64,000 nucleotides of DNA from Aradus depressus (GCA_963662175.1 OY759221.1:24849027-24913026); one strand, 5' to 3'; positions 18,608 to 28,985 are shown, counted from the first letter of the stretch. Program-made: numbers and translations. The notes: a model not told the origin generated them from the sequence alone.

Positions 18608-19194
18608 TTTTTCTCTTTCAATTTTTCCAAAATACTTTTTTTATTTAATATTTATTATTCAGGGTTCTATAAAAGGTATTTAATAAATAAAAAAAGGAAA
18701 CAAGAAAATAACAGAAAAACCTGTATTCCTCGTTTCTCAAACTTTTATCACTGTATGATTATTTTATGAGATTATTAAAATTGTTTTTATTTATTTTTTT
18801 ATATTATTTATAAGATAATTTGTGATAAAAATATAAGCTTGTTTTGAGTAGATCTTTCAACATCGTTGAGGAAGCATCGTACGGTACTTCTCACATAAAT
18901 ACTAGTGAGAAATATGTGATCAAGTTAAATATCCATTTTTAAGAAAACAACAGTGATTGTGGCGTCAGGTAAATCGATCAGTATGAAATTTTTGTTCAGA
19001 TCCAACACTTTAGATCGTATCAGAAGTCTCAATGGGTAAGTGTCTAGAATTTCTGGCTAAATTTGATAATTTTGAATTTTGAATCTTAATGTTAGCACAA
19101 ATAATAATGGATTTTGCCAGGCAGCCATATTTTAAAAGATGTTAGGAAGAGTAAATTTATATTCAATGCATTCAAACTGCAAATTGATGCACAC
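18608..19194. other. unassigned AT-rich DNA
   Basis: Long T- and A-rich stretches; nothing recognised. Confidence 0.5.
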
Positions 19195-19497
19195 AAAATT
19201 CAATAAATTTAATGTTGATAGAATCATTTCACAGGCAGTTATTGGGATTATTGAGTTTCGCCCTCTCTGATGACCGCTTCCCTTCGAGCGATTCCGCTGC
19301 AAGTTATTAAGTTTATAGAGTTTTTGTGTTAAACCTCCCCCCTAATCCCCCTATTCCTTTCGGCCGATTTGGCTGAAAATCGATAGGTGTTGCCCTTATG
19401 GGTTTCTGGATACAAATATAAAATGTCGTTTCCGTACATTCATTCTATCGGGAGTTATCGTGTCCACAAACACACTGAAAAGACTTTTGACGTAAAA

Positions 19498-20064
19498 GAT
19501 CTATTCGCTCTTTAAGCACAGTGATAGCCGGTCAAACTTTCTTGTGTTACAAAATACTGTCAGATTTCAATCGATAATAACTACGAGACTAATAATGCGA
19601 TAACAACGGTTGTTGTCAAAATGGATAGAGCATGTCTGTACATGTTTTTTGTGCAGTATTTGTTTTGCCTGTTATCGGGAAAGTGTGGGCGCCGGCGGAT
19701 GATTGTTGCGAATTAACGTTGTGTAAAATTAGAATTTAGTGTAGCGTGATAACGCGTTATGATTCGAGTGTCATTGTAAAGAGCTTGAGGAGCACTACTA
19801 GGACTCAAAGTGAAACAATAAAAATATTCGCCGAAATATATGTAAAAATCGGTATTAAATTAAAAATTTCAAAAAAATTAAAGATGTCGTCTTATATGAA
19901 TCGTAAATATGCGCGAAATTATAGAAAACGCAAATCAGAGGATAGCTCGCATATGCAAGCTATAGCAAATGCAAGAGCTACGGCAGCATCCAAAAGAAAA
20001 TGAAAAATGCTTTGTGAAAAATGATTTCACGAAAAATCTACGGCGTGGACTTTCACTACGCCTT
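19498..20064 (+). mobile_element. Hel-D, copy 2, nested in Rep-A
   Basis: Same order as copy 1: CTATTCGCTC, AGCCGGTCAAACTTTCTTGT, GTGTGGGCGCCGGCGGATGA, then the 3' hairpin GGCGTGG/CTACGCC and a T run. The 5' TGACGTAAAAGATC and the inner inverted repeat are degraded compared with copy 1. It keeps an extra ~75 bp coding-like segment absent from copy 1. Confidence 0.55.
19884..20003 (+). CDS. short basic ORF inside Hel-D, possibly the start of a lost protein
   Basis: 39 codons from MSSYMNRKYARNYRKRKSED to ATAASKRK, rich in Arg and Lys. In the copy at 37881-38488 the same start (MSSHMNRKYARNYRKR) is readable on the minus strand before a frameshift. This could be the N-terminus of the parent element's protein captured in the deletion derivative. 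I do not recognise a domain. Confidence 0.25.
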   Translation: MSSYMNRKYARNYRKRKSEDSSHMQAIANARATAASKRK

Positions 20065-20399
20065 ATTTTTTTTTCTTAGTTTTTTGTAATCAACGTGTAG
20101 GAAAACATGAAATTTCAGTGAAAACTTAATTTCGAATTTCTAGCCTATTGCATACCTTCCCCTGTACTTCGTATACGAGTAACTGGAAGTAATAACAAAA
20201 AATCTGTTTTTCCAGGAAATGGATACTACGATTATAGAACTTTTTTGACTGGCCTCCCCTTTCGCCTCAAATCTAGTAATATCTCAAAATTAAATAAATC
20301 CCTAATTAGTCAGACGGATGTTATTTGAAACTCCAAATTGCCCAAGATTGGTAATTAAGCTGTTGGGGCTGCTTCCGAAGGCAGAATTATACCCATCGC

Positions 20400-20780
20400 C
20401 TAAGTCCAAATTAGTTTAAAGTTGATATTTTTTTTCAAATTTCAGGGTCTCACCACTTGCCCATATGTCACGGCTCTTCATAATTATAGGCTATAATCCC
20501 TTCATAATTACAGGTTATAGCTTCCCAGGGTATGTCAAGTTCAAAATTGGATTTGTTTTTATTTTGCTTTTTGTCAATTGCTTTTTCTCAATAGAACTGT
20601 CCGAAGTGTGAAAATTTAGTATAATCGAACCCATCTAAATTAGTTTAATGTCATGGCTCTTCATAATTATAGGATATAAGCATAGCGTATTTCAATTTCA
20701 AAATTGGATTTGTTTTTCGTTCAATAGGGAAGCCGGGTGTGAAAATTTAGTAAAATCCCATCGTTGTTAATTGGTTCAGT
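20400..20780 (+). repeat. two diverged copies of a ~190-bp unit
   Basis: TTAGTTTAA, TGTCAYGGCTCTTCATAATT, CAAAATTGGATTTGTTTTT and GTGTGAAAATTTAGTA occur in the same order twice (about 20404-20625 and 20636-20755). The family is not seen elsewhere in the window. DNA at 20196-20400 is unassigned. Confidence 0.7.
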
Positions 20781-21578
20781 CACTTTAATAATTATGGGAT
20801 ATATTTTTGTTTCCTCCGAGGGCTGATTGTGTTACCGCAGCCAGAGTAGGCCAATTGTGTGCCCTGTGTGTGTTAGTCCCTACAGCAGCCCTGTATCTTT
20901 AATAAAGTTCAGGATTCTTCTGTAGGTTCCTTCCACTACCTACGGTTCGGTTCCGTTATGGCAGACCCGAATCAGTAAAATCGTCTGCTTTCTAGTGCCC
21001 CGCACTGGCTTAAAATATGAACCGGAGTCTCATTTTTCTCGCCACATTTCCTGCACAGAGGGCTTCTAGCGATGCCCATATTGTGTAGGTGTTTGTTGAT
21101 ATGACAGTGTCCTGTGATCAGCCCTGTCATAGCTCTTAAGGGGGTCATACGCGGTCAGTTTGGCTTGAACACATCGAACTGACACACCAAACTGACGTGT
21201 ATGGGGTAGAAATGGCATGACATCATGCCAAAAAAATGAACTGATGGTTTGATGAAATTTCATCAAATGGTGTGACACATCGAACTGACGACAAGCCTAT
21301 TTGACTGTGTGTGGGGTTTGAATCAGTTCAGTTCTTCAAACTAGCCATTCTGCGCATGCTCCGTCGTTATCAATTATCAAAAGTTTTTTTTTTTATTTAT
21401 TTATTTACATATTCACAACGACAACATTTGTCACTAGTGATCGTTAAAATAATTATGTTATGTATATTTTGATTTCTGTTTTCAATAAATAAAATTAAGT
21501 TTTAAAAGTTTATTAGTAATTATTGTTTAGTGTGTGTTGTTTTTTATTGTTTAAAAAAAATAAAAAGACGAATTGATT

Positions 21579-21800
21579 ATGTCTACTTGGAGTAAAGACT
21601 TTTTAATTGAGTTTATAGATTTATTGAGGCAAGAAAAATGTTTATGGAAGGAGTTATATCAAAAGATTACCACAATAATTTAAAAAAGGACCCTTCCTAC
21701 GAGTTGCTTGTAAATAAAGTTAAAGAAATTGATGCCAAAGCATGTAAGGAGACTGTAACAAAAAAAAATAATAGTTTGAGTTGCTGTCAGTCTTTCATGA
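21579..21800 (+). pseudogene. Harbinger MADF-domain accessory protein, frameshifted
   Basis: ATG at 21579 opens MSTWSKDFLIEFIDLLRQEK and reaches CLWKELYQK before a stop at 21681. A +1-type shift places the rest (SKDYHNNLKKDPSYELLV, NKVKEIDAKACKETV) in the frame of the ATG at 21638. Together they cover a MADF domain (LWK...YKN...R..A...L), the DNA-binding partner that Harbinger elements use. The two frames cannot give one protein as they stand. Beyond about 21760 the sequence is the junction with the transposase remnant. Confidence 0.7.
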
Positions 21801-22063
21801 GTGGTTATTGCATTTCTCATATTTGTGTCTTGCTTTTTTATTAAAAGAGAAACTAATGAATATAGTTGAAGATAAGTTTCTTCGTCCATTCTCAAATAAT
21901 TATTCCAATCTTTTGGATGAAACCTGAGCTCCTCCAAAATATTTATATGTGAATATTTCGCCCTTTTTGAAAGCCAGTCTTTAACCCAAATTTTTCTTCG
22001 ATTTCTTTTTTTGGATGCAACAATGTAAATAGCCACAGCACCATATAACAATCTTTTCCTCAT
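21680..22063 (-). pseudogene. Harbinger transposase N-terminal half
   Basis: Begins MRKRLLYGAVAIYIVASKKR. Residues 20-105 contain RRKIWVKDWLSKRAKYSHI, LEELRFHPKDWNNYLRMDEE and KKQDTNMRNAITTHERL, the N-terminal block of PIF/Harbinger (ALP1-like) nucleases. The DDE catalytic part is gone. The last ~25 residues read into the antisense of the MADF gene, so the ORF end is an artefact of the internal deletion. Confidence 0.8.
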
Positions 22064-22227
22064 TACTTGACATTTTTTATTTAATTTATTATAAATTATT
22101 TAAACACACAAATCAAAGCTCGAAATAAACTTTTATTCCAAAAAAAACAAGATGATGTGACACACTTAACTGACCGTGTGTAGACACCAGACCTATCAGT
22201 TCTGACACATCAAACTGACCGTGTATA

Positions 22228-22254
22228 GGGGGGGGGGGGGGGGGGGGGGGGGGG
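22228..22254. repeat. 27-base poly-G run
   Basis: Lies exactly at the right terminus of the Harbinger element, where the terminal inverted repeat would supply only about five G. Confidence 0.9.
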
Positions 22255-22364
22255 CTTGGATCCATTCTGCTCATATTCAGGAGCTCTCGGCTCCTTTTCT
22301 CTGAGGGTTCCGCTACAAAGAGTTTTGAATGTCTTTGCTTTGGGACTTGGGATATGGTTTAATT

Positions 22365-23320
22365 GGTTTTACTTCCCCGCTTATATAATGTATAGCGGAA
22401 GTTATGTAATCGCTAAACAATACTCCTGATTCCAAAAATTTAAAAAAATAGGATAACCATCGATAGAATCAATGTTTCGAAACTATATTTTTTATGTGTA
22501 TTCAGATCCCTCTAAAGACAACACTAACTGATTAACTGTCATAGTAATGTATTGAAATTTCTTATGTAAATTCAAAGCCATATAAGCTCGACACCTATTA
22601 AGTTTCAGCGGAATCTGCGGTGAAAGAGGGGGATATCAGAGGGGTCCAACTCAAACTTCCCAATAACTAATATGAAGATGGTTGATGTAGTGAGAAGTGA
22701 TTATTTCACAGGTTGTCAATTAAGATGTAGTCTGACCTCTCACAGATTTTTATTAGTATTAGCTAGCCGGCTTTCGAGGTCGCCCTCATAATCAGGCAGT
22801 CTGATAAAATAAAAAATTTTGGAATATGAATGAAAATAAAAATATTTTAGTAAATAAAATCATCTAAAAATTTAATGGATGGTGACAGATAAGTTATTTC
22901 TGTCCCCCATCTGAGTCATAACATTTAAATTGTTAAAGTTTTTAGATGGTTTTAGGTATTTATTTATTCTTTATTGTAAGAAATTTTATTTACTAAAATA
23001 TTTCAATTTTCATTCAAATTTCAAAAATTGTTGTTTTATCACAATGCCTGGTGATGAGGGCAACCTCGAAAGCCGGCTAGCTAATACTAATAAAAATCTG
23101 TGATAGGTCAGACTACATCTTATTTGACAACCTGTGACCCAATAACTCTCGATGAAATGAATGTATCGACATGAAATTTTACATTTAAATTCTAAACCCC
23201 ATGAAGATAACATGTATTAATTTTCCGCAAAATCGGTCAAAGGGAAGAAGGGCTCGACTTGAGTCCCTTAATAACTGTATCAACATAAAATTTAGTGTGA
23301 GTATTCAAAAGCCAAGGGAA
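22365..23320 (+). mobile_element. Rep-A split by FB-1
   Basis: Left part 22365-22668 from the stem-loop TTACTTCCCCGCTTATATAA through two internal units. Right part 23138-23320 from CCCAATAACTCTCGATG to TTTAGTGTGAGTATTCAAAA. The insertion point is the CCAATAACT string common to every Rep-A unit. Confidence 0.85.
22669..23137 (-). mobile_element. FB-1 foldback element, diverged copy, with 10-bp target-site duplication
   Basis: CCCAATAACT at 22659-22668 is repeated at 23138-23147. The arms are inverse to each other around about 22925 and match FB-1 at 3388-3878. Here the intact 3' end (inverse of CATCTTCATATT) is at the left, so orientation is minus. Both hammerhead-like cores are damaged (CTGATTA in one arm, CTGGTGA in the other), but stem II is kept as GAGG/CCTC with GCGA and GCAA tetraloops. 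The minus frame at 23010-23213 is incidental. Confidence 0.88.
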
Positions 23321-24000
23321 TTCAGAGAAACATGGAAGCGGACTGGCTAAAGAAATAAGAAGAAAGGAAAAGGATAAGAGCATTGGATGCCTATGTCCCT
23401 AGGTGCTAAATGCATTAAAAATCACACAATCTAAAAATGTTTACTTGTTCGCCAAACTTGTTTCGTGTCACACAACTGTACTTCTCTACCTAGAGAAAAA
23501 TATATGTGATGGCAATTTATAACACTATTCCTTCAAAATTAATTGATTATTACCAGTAAATATAACAGTGATAGAAAGGAGGCAGTGAAATGGAAACGTA
23601 TAACGTGGGTTGAGGTTAGACTGATCAGATGAGCGAGATTGTGGCCTCCCCTTCGCCTCATCACCTCACTCCCTCGAGGAACATAAAAGCGCGTTTAAAT
23701 GGCAAGAAAGATATTGAATTTCCCGGTGTAACAGATAGTGCTTCACTACTGAAAGTTAGTTCTACTTCAAGTATTTTTTTTTAAAACAGATGCCTGTAAT
23801 GACTATTTATGATATAATCCTTGCCCAGTTTATTGACAGACGATGGGTTATATCAAGCTATCTTATCTCGCTATGAAACTCACTTCAGCTTCTTCAAATA
23901 AAAACGCATTCAGTCGATTTAAACTGTTCCTCACGGTATGGCTATTATGGATTTTCTTTTTAAAGAATTTTTACCGTAAGTGATTTTAATCATTTTTTTT
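23321..24000. other. unassigned DNA
   Basis: No shared repeat recognised. A modestly GC-rich patch near 23630-23700 has no convincing frame. Confidence 0.4.
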
Positions 24001-24605
24001 TTTCACTTTCCCATAGGGAACGTTATGTATTCATGATAAATTTGGAGTTGAGTTTTTGGTTTTTACTTTCATATATCTTTAGGAAAAGAGAGTATTGTAA
24101 TCATGAAAAAGTCAGAAATCAATTTTTCAACGGATTTTTACATTTTAAGATCCCCTTAATAGGTTTTGATCATTTTTGCGATGATATGTATGAGCGTTCA
24201 GAAATGGTTGTAGCATGAACATGAAATTTGAAATCATGTCACTGTCATTTCGGGATCTAAGTACATTTTACAGACTTTTACTAATGGCAATCAAAAATCT
24301 TTACAAATTAAAGGTATAGAGAAAACACACACAGTACACTTTATATAATATACCTTTTTTTCGAGATTCGTCCAGTTAAAATGATAAATGCCGAAAACCG
24401 TCCAGTTCTGAAACCAATTTTTTAATACGTTTATTGATTTACGCGAGAACGGTTAGTCCTATCGAAAACATGGTTCCCACAACAAATATTCGTTATTAAA
24501 TTTTCAATGGCGCATGTGTCATTTATTTTGAGATAGGACCAATACTATTAATGTTATAGCGCCTCAAAGGGTGGAAAATAAATTTCTTTAGGTATTATTT
24601 TTAAG
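24001..24605 (+). mobile_element. Rep-F
   Basis: Order of boxes: ATTGTAATCATG, TTTTTGCGATGATATGTATG, CTAAGTACATTTTACAGAC, CGAGAACGGTTAGTCCTATC, ATGTTATAGCGCCTCAAAGG. The same order occurs in five other copies. No terminal inverted repeat or coding frame is evident. A 61-codon frame at 24033 is not shared. Confidence 0.75.
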
Positions 24606-25107
24606 TAAAGCTTAATGTTTTGTAAATATGGCTTTATTATTTTTTTTTATTAAAAAGGATAAAAAAAAATAAAGAAAAAAAAATATATAACGCATATGTT
24701 CACTAGAGATCATCACTTATAACAACTTTGGTACAGATCACTCTATCATAAACTCACAACTTAGCTCGGGTGCGCACTGGCTTTGCTACGCATGATATAT
24801 CCGTACTCTATTTTGTCACAGTTTCATGTGATTACTATTATTAGATTTTTTTTGTAAGGGGGGGGGGGGGGAGGAGCTAATACTACAATTTTTTCTAGAA
24901 AACCTCTCGACTAAATTCAATTTGTTTTGGAGTTTAAAAAAAACATTTGTTCTCAATTAAGCTTTCAGGCAAATTAAAACGGGAGGAAATTAAAACTTAC
25001 ATATTCCCTTCAGCTTAAACTCATAATTGCCTCAGCATAAAAAACAATTAATTAATATTATTTGAGTAATTTTTTTTGTATACCTTAGACATTTTTTTAA
25101 AATATAT
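24606..25107. other. unassigned AT-rich DNA with a poly-G run
   Basis: 14 G at 24858-24871; remainder A/T-rich and unrecognised. Confidence 0.5.
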
Positions 25108-25118
25108 ATAATACAGTG

Positions 25119-25280
25119 GAGGCCGTCGGTAGCTCAGTTAAATGCGTGTTTGCTTACTGAGCTAAAGATAACGGGTTCGTAGCCCGACCGAGGCCCTTAG
25201 TTTATTTTATGTGAGAGGTAAAATAAACTTAAGCACGTCGTCCTTCGGATGGGACGTGTTGCGAGTCATAATAACTAACT
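25119..25280 (+). mobile_element. SINE-1 with internal deletion and 11-bp target-site duplication
   Basis: ATAATACAGTG at 25108-25118 recurs at 25281-25291. The head and GGATGGGACGT are present and then jump directly to GCGAGTCATAATAACTAACT, so about 180 bp of the body is missing. The tail is of the AACTA type. Confidence 0.93.
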
Positions 25281-25344
25281 ATAATACAGTGTGTATATTT
25301 TCATGAATGTTATTTATGAGCTAATTTAATTTCGATCAATCCGG

Positions 25345-25544
25345 GGAAAAACCTTGAGGACGTCGTCCTTCGTTGAGTGTTAGTAACCCTTTGCGATGAC
25401 AGATACTCTTTGAAAAACCCTTCCCCTAGGTGACTAAACCTGGTTAGGAAGCATTTAAGGGCTCTGAGTCGGGTTCATGTCCACCGGAGGGGCATAAGAG
25501 CGCTCTGGTAGTAGGCGATATGACCTCATAGTTAAAGTCCGGGA
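25345..25544 (+). mobile_element. SINE-1 body, old copy
   Basis: ACGTCGTCCTTCG, GACAGATACTC, AGTCGGGTTCATGTCCACCG, GAGCGCTCTGGTAGTAGGCG and AGTTAAAGTCCGGG. The head is absent. Confidence 0.85.
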
Positions 25545-25872
25545 ATTAGGGGACGGCTTAACACAAAAACTAATAACTGCCTATGTAATGAATGTATTGA
25601 CTGGAAATTTCATATCTAAATTGAGAGCTTTATAAGGATGACAGCAATTAATTTAATAACGTAATCATCTGATGGGGAGGGGGGAAGAGAGGGGGCTTAA
25701 CTCCAAAATTCCAATAATTGTCGACGTAATGAATGTATCTTGAAATTTTATATTTGAATTTAAAACCCCATTGGGATGGCACCTATTAATTTTCCATGAA
25801 ATCGGTTGGAGGGAGGGGGTGACCAATGAATAAGGACGACATAAATACCATAATAACTGTCCATGTATATGC
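25545..25872 (+). mobile_element. Rep-A internal units
   Basis: Three internal units are recognisable (AATAACTGCCTATGTAATG, ATCATCTGATGGGG, AATAATTGTCGACGTAATG). It stops at a SINE-1 head. Confidence 0.8.
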
Positions 25873-25873
25873 A

Positions 25874-26087
25874 GGGCGCCGGTAGCTCAAGATTGCGGAT
25901 CCGAAACCCGGTCAAAGCCCTTTGTCGTTTTATCTGTGAGTTGAAAAAACTATGAGCACGCGGTCCTTTGTATGGGAGTTTAAGCGATGATCCCGAGCCT
26001 ATACAATGTGAGATACTCATTAAAGACCCCCCTGCCCTAGGTGAATAATAATTTACAGTAGGCAAAATTCAGGACTCCCATAGTAGA
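25874..26087 (+). mobile_element. SINE-1, diverged, short head
   Basis: GGCGCCGGTAGCTC then a deletion inside the head, B box GGATCCGAAACCC, body to ACTCCCATAGTAGATG. The minus-strand frame at 25760-26065 is its shadow. Confidence 0.85.
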
Positions 26088-26094
26088 TGTTTAT

Positions 26095-26485
26095 TGTTAT
26101 TAATTAATTATATTGCTGTCCCTCTCGGTCTGTCTCCACTGCTAGTCAGAAGCGATGCATATCCAGGATGTACGGGGACTACCTGCGCCCCCGTGACCTC
26201 CTCTACTATTTAGTTGTAGGAATGAGGAGTGTACCATGTGGGGGTGTTCCGGGGGGGTTCTGAACTGAAGAGTTGTTTTTCTTACGATTTATCATATTAT
26301 TCTGTACATACTTTTCTTTATGATTTCTTTATGTAGTTTATTTATTTTTCACAAAGTTTATTTAATTTAGTCTTACCTTATTTATTTTTTTTTTAATTTG
26401 TAATTATTATTTTGTTTATATGTATTTATTTGTATATACTTTATATTATTATTCTTGTTTTCCTATTATATATAATATACTAGCA
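26095..26485. other. GC-rich patch followed by T-rich tract
   Basis: 26110-26270 is relatively GC-rich, then T-rich to 26480. Layout resembles 14640-15033 but lacks a poly-A run. Function unknown. Confidence 0.25.
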
Positions 26486-26990
26486 GTAATATCCGGCGTT
26501 GCCCGGGGAACTTTGACTTTTCTCCCAATATCTCCTATAAGTCTATTCAATTCCTCGACAGTACATTCATGATGTTATAATTTTCAATTATTCATACGGA
26601 ATAAGGCTTATAGTCCTTCAACTGTAGTAACGCTAGCTTTGGAGCTAAAACTAATTTATTCAAAAAGATTTCTCATTAATCGTTGCAATGGTTTTCGAGT
26701 TACAAAGATTGCGTGAGTGGATGCTGAGATGGACCAGGGGTTGATTAAAAAATAGACCTTAACCTTCCGGTAGATAAAACTTATCTATTCAAAAAGATTC
26801 CTCATTAATTATTGCAGTGGTTTTTGAGTTACAAAGATTGCGTGGGGGGATGCTGGGATGGACCAGATATTGAGGTACTAATACGCCTATAACCTTCCAC
26901 AGACGATGACGAACAAATTTAAAAAAAAATAAATCAAATCCATCAAGCCGTTCGTGAGTTATAGCGGTACAACGCACAGAATTTTCAGCT
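26486..26990 (+). mobile_element. interspersed repeat with CCGGCGTTGCCCGG head
   Basis: Starts TACTAGCAGTAATATCCGGC and GTTGCCCGGGG. Related strings occur at 59667 and, inverted, near 34200. It contains two tandem ~126-bp units (about 26650-26900), each with TTATTCAAAAAGATTYCTCA and GAGTTACAAAGATTGCGTG. Similar CCGCGTTGCCCGGG-type heads are common in insect repeats, but I cannot name the family. Confidence 0.5.
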
Positions 26991-27020
26991 TTATATATAA
27001 ATATTCTGGGATATTGAATT

Positions 27021-27180
27021 GTTGGTTTTTTCCGGCGTTTTTTCCCCTTTTTTCTTTTTTCTGACAATATTTCGGGACACTTCATGTCCCTTCTTCTGGT
27101 CATTATGAACCTGGGTATAATATTGTCAGAGAAAAGAAAAAAGAAGACACCTCTGGAAGAAATGCCGGAAAAAAACCAAC
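27021..27180 (-). mobile_element. FB-3 foldback element with a hammerhead-like core
   Basis: Arms GTTGGTTTTTTCCGGC (27021) and GCCGGAAAAAAACCAAC (ending 27180), with inner inverted segments CTGACAATATT / AATATTGTCAG. On the minus strand, 27102 to 27062 reads TGAC, CAGAAGA, A, a GGGACA/TGTCCC stem, GAA, ATAT, T, GTCA. That is the strand order of a hammerhead with stem I TGAC/GTCA and the core base U4 replaced by A. Confidence 0.6.
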
Positions 27181-27228
27181 GATTGTTAGTATATATAATA
27201 AGAGAGTATTTGGCAAAAAAAAAAAAAT

Positions 27229-27266
27229 ATTAATTCGTGTTGGGGAAGACTCGACGACTTTTTGAA
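27229..27266 (+). mobile_element. Rep-A 3' tip
   Basis: TTAATTCGTGTTGGGGAAGA then CGACGACTTTTTG. Confidence 0.65.
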
Positions 27267-27683
27267 ATTTTTACTAAAATTTCATTTTGAGTTTTTGAAA
27301 GTACCTTAAAATTACCTGAAGTAATTTAAATTTAAATCCCTTCTCGTCTCGAAGGGAGGGATCCCGGTAGATAATAACCGAGCTCCTTGGAGAGAACTCA
27401 CCAGCTTTAAGACGGAATGGCATCCCTGTGTCTTTCAAACATATTTCCGCAGTGCTACCTAAATCTAAATTTAAATAGCGTTGCACACATCAACTAATTA
27501 ATGATTCATTCAATATCGAACACATCTTCTTTGGGACAATGGCTCCGTTAAATAAAGAATCAAGGTCACCAAAGATTAGACACTTTATTTTATATATGAG
27601 GCGTCATTCTTGAGTTTCTAGTTGTCATTCAAATTGATAATTTTTGACTATTAGTTATGAGAAAGAGAACAAGCGACAGAAAC
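27267..27683. other. unassigned DNA
   Basis: A 70-codon minus-strand frame (27274-27486) has no recognisable domain. Confidence 0.4.
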
Positions 27684-28104
27684 GTCGTCGGTGATTCACC
27701 GGCAATGTACTTCCCCAGAACGAATTAATAATTAATTTTTCGCACCCTCTCAAAAACAGTTATTGAGCTTTTTGAGTATAACCCACTCAGTTCCCTCCTT
27801 TTTCTTCTATCGATCCGCTGAAAATTAATAAGTGTCGTCTTGACGGGATTTTGAATTACTGTGTCGACATGGCTGTTATTAAAGTTTTTGAGTTAAGCCC
27901 CTTCCCTAATCTACTCCTTAACTTAGGATGATCGGCGATAGAGGGTTCTGCATATACATATACAATTTCGTGGCGATACATTCATTCTGTACGAAGTTAT
28001 CGTGTTCACAGACACATAAACAGACACACAGAATTTTTTTAAAAATGAAATTCTGTTGAAAACTCAGCTTCGATTTTTTGACCGATTACACAACTTCTCT
28101 CTAA
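27684..28104 (-). mobile_element. Rep-A, nearly complete
   Basis: Begins with the 3' hairpin GTCGGTGATTCACCGGC and ATGTACTTCCCCAGAACGAA. It runs through two internal units to GACCGATTACACAACTTCTC. The 5' stem-loop is cut by the MITE at 28105. Confidence 0.88.
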
Positions 28105-28365
28105 GGGGGCGTTCAAGTATTATGTAACGCAATTTGGGGGGAGGGGGGGTCTTGTAAAACGGTACGATGCGTTACAGGGGCGGGAGGGGGGAAACTAGGG
28201 AATTAAAATCTCCCAAGTTGGCAATCCTTTTCGTTTATGTTTTACGGGGAATCCCTCGACTCTATGGGGGAGGGAGGCTACAGAAAAACGTTACGGCGCG
28301 TTACATGGGGGGAGGGAGGGTCAAAAATCTTCAACAATTGCGTTACGTAATACTTGAACGCCCCC
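28105..28365. mobile_element. MITE, 261 bp, with ~25-bp terminal inverted repeats
   Basis: GGGGGCGTTCAAGTATTATG at the left is the inverse, with few differences, of ACGTAATACTTGAACGCCCCC at the right. TAA flanks both sides (28102-28104 and 28366-28368). GTTACA/TGTTAC boxes and G-rich patches recur inside. A 3-bp TAA target duplication points to a PIF/Harbinger-type origin, but this is inference. No coding capacity. Confidence 0.85.
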
Positions 28366-28472
28366 TAATGTAAGAACTTGACGATTGAATTCTGGCTTCA
28401 ACTTCAGTCTCAGTAATCTTGAGTTTATGACACCTACTGTTTTTCCTCATTTTTTTTTTTTTTTTTTTCAGT

Positions 28473-28985
28473 TTATTATATCCCCAGGTATACGATGTAT
28501 AGAGGGAGTTATATAATTGGCCAAAATGCGATGCAAAGTTTTCAAATGAATATCTTGTTGTGTGACTGATTGCACAAATTCTATGGGTTTGTATGTGTGT
28601 CTGTGAATGACGCGAATTTCAAATTTCATATGTGTATCCAGAATCTTCTAATGACGACACCTATTGATTTTCAGTCAAATCGAAGAAGGGGGGATTTGGG
28701 GGAAAGCTTAACACAAAAACTAATAACTGCAGTTGTAATGAAAGTATTGATACGAAATTTCATATGTAAATTCAAAACCGCGTAAGGACAACATTTATCA
28801 ATTTTCAGCGGAATAAGCCGAAAAGAAGATCAGAGGTGGCTCAACTACAAAATTTCAATAACTGCCCTTGTAACGAATGTATCGACATACAATTTAGTAT
28901 CAGCATTCAGAAGCAACTGCGAAGTCGAATATTGAGTTATATGGAGAGAGAGCAAACACTTAATTGATTATTTTTTTCTGCCAGT
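28473..28985 (+). mobile_element. Rep-A, full order of parts
   Basis: Stem-loop CCCCAGGTATACGATGTATA, the GTCTGTGAATGACGCG box, three internal units, TTTAGTATCAGCATTCAGAA, then GAGAGAGAGCAAACAC. Ends before the GGGGAAGTACATTG box. Confidence 0.85.

Larger units (their letters stand above)
19195..20195 (-). mobile_element. Rep-A split by Hel-D
   Basis: Left part 19195-19487 ends at CGTGTCCACAAACACACTGA; right part 20079-20195 resumes with AAACATGAAATTTCAGTGAA and ends at the stem-loop TACTTCGTATACGAGTAACT. The two parts are contiguous in other Rep-A copies, so Hel-D is the younger insertion. Confidence 0.85.
21140..22254. mobile_element. PIF/Harbinger deletion derivative, two-gene remnant
   Basis: About 1.1 kb with related ends: GGGGTCATACGCGGTCAGTT at the left and the inverse of AACTGACCGTGTATAGGGG at the right. 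Additional CACATCGAACTGAC / CACATCAAACTGAC boxes are subterminal. It contains parts of both genes typical of the superfamily: a transposase on the minus strand and a MADF/Myb-like protein on the plus strand. The right end is lost in a 27-G run, so the 3-bp duplication cannot be read with certainty. Confidence 0.85.
20830..22360 (-). pseudogene. LINE ORF2 C-terminus split by Harbinger
   Basis: On the minus strand, the part at 20830-21139 encodes AMTGLITGHCHINKHLHNMG followed by a zinc knuckle SPLCRKCG...HILSQC and then remnants of a downstream helix (TLLKI, stops present). The part at 22255-22360 supplies the preceding residues (AEWIQ). This is the RNase-H/zinc-knuckle tail of a Jockey/R1-type LINE. 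Stops after the knuckle make it non-functional. Confidence 0.75.
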
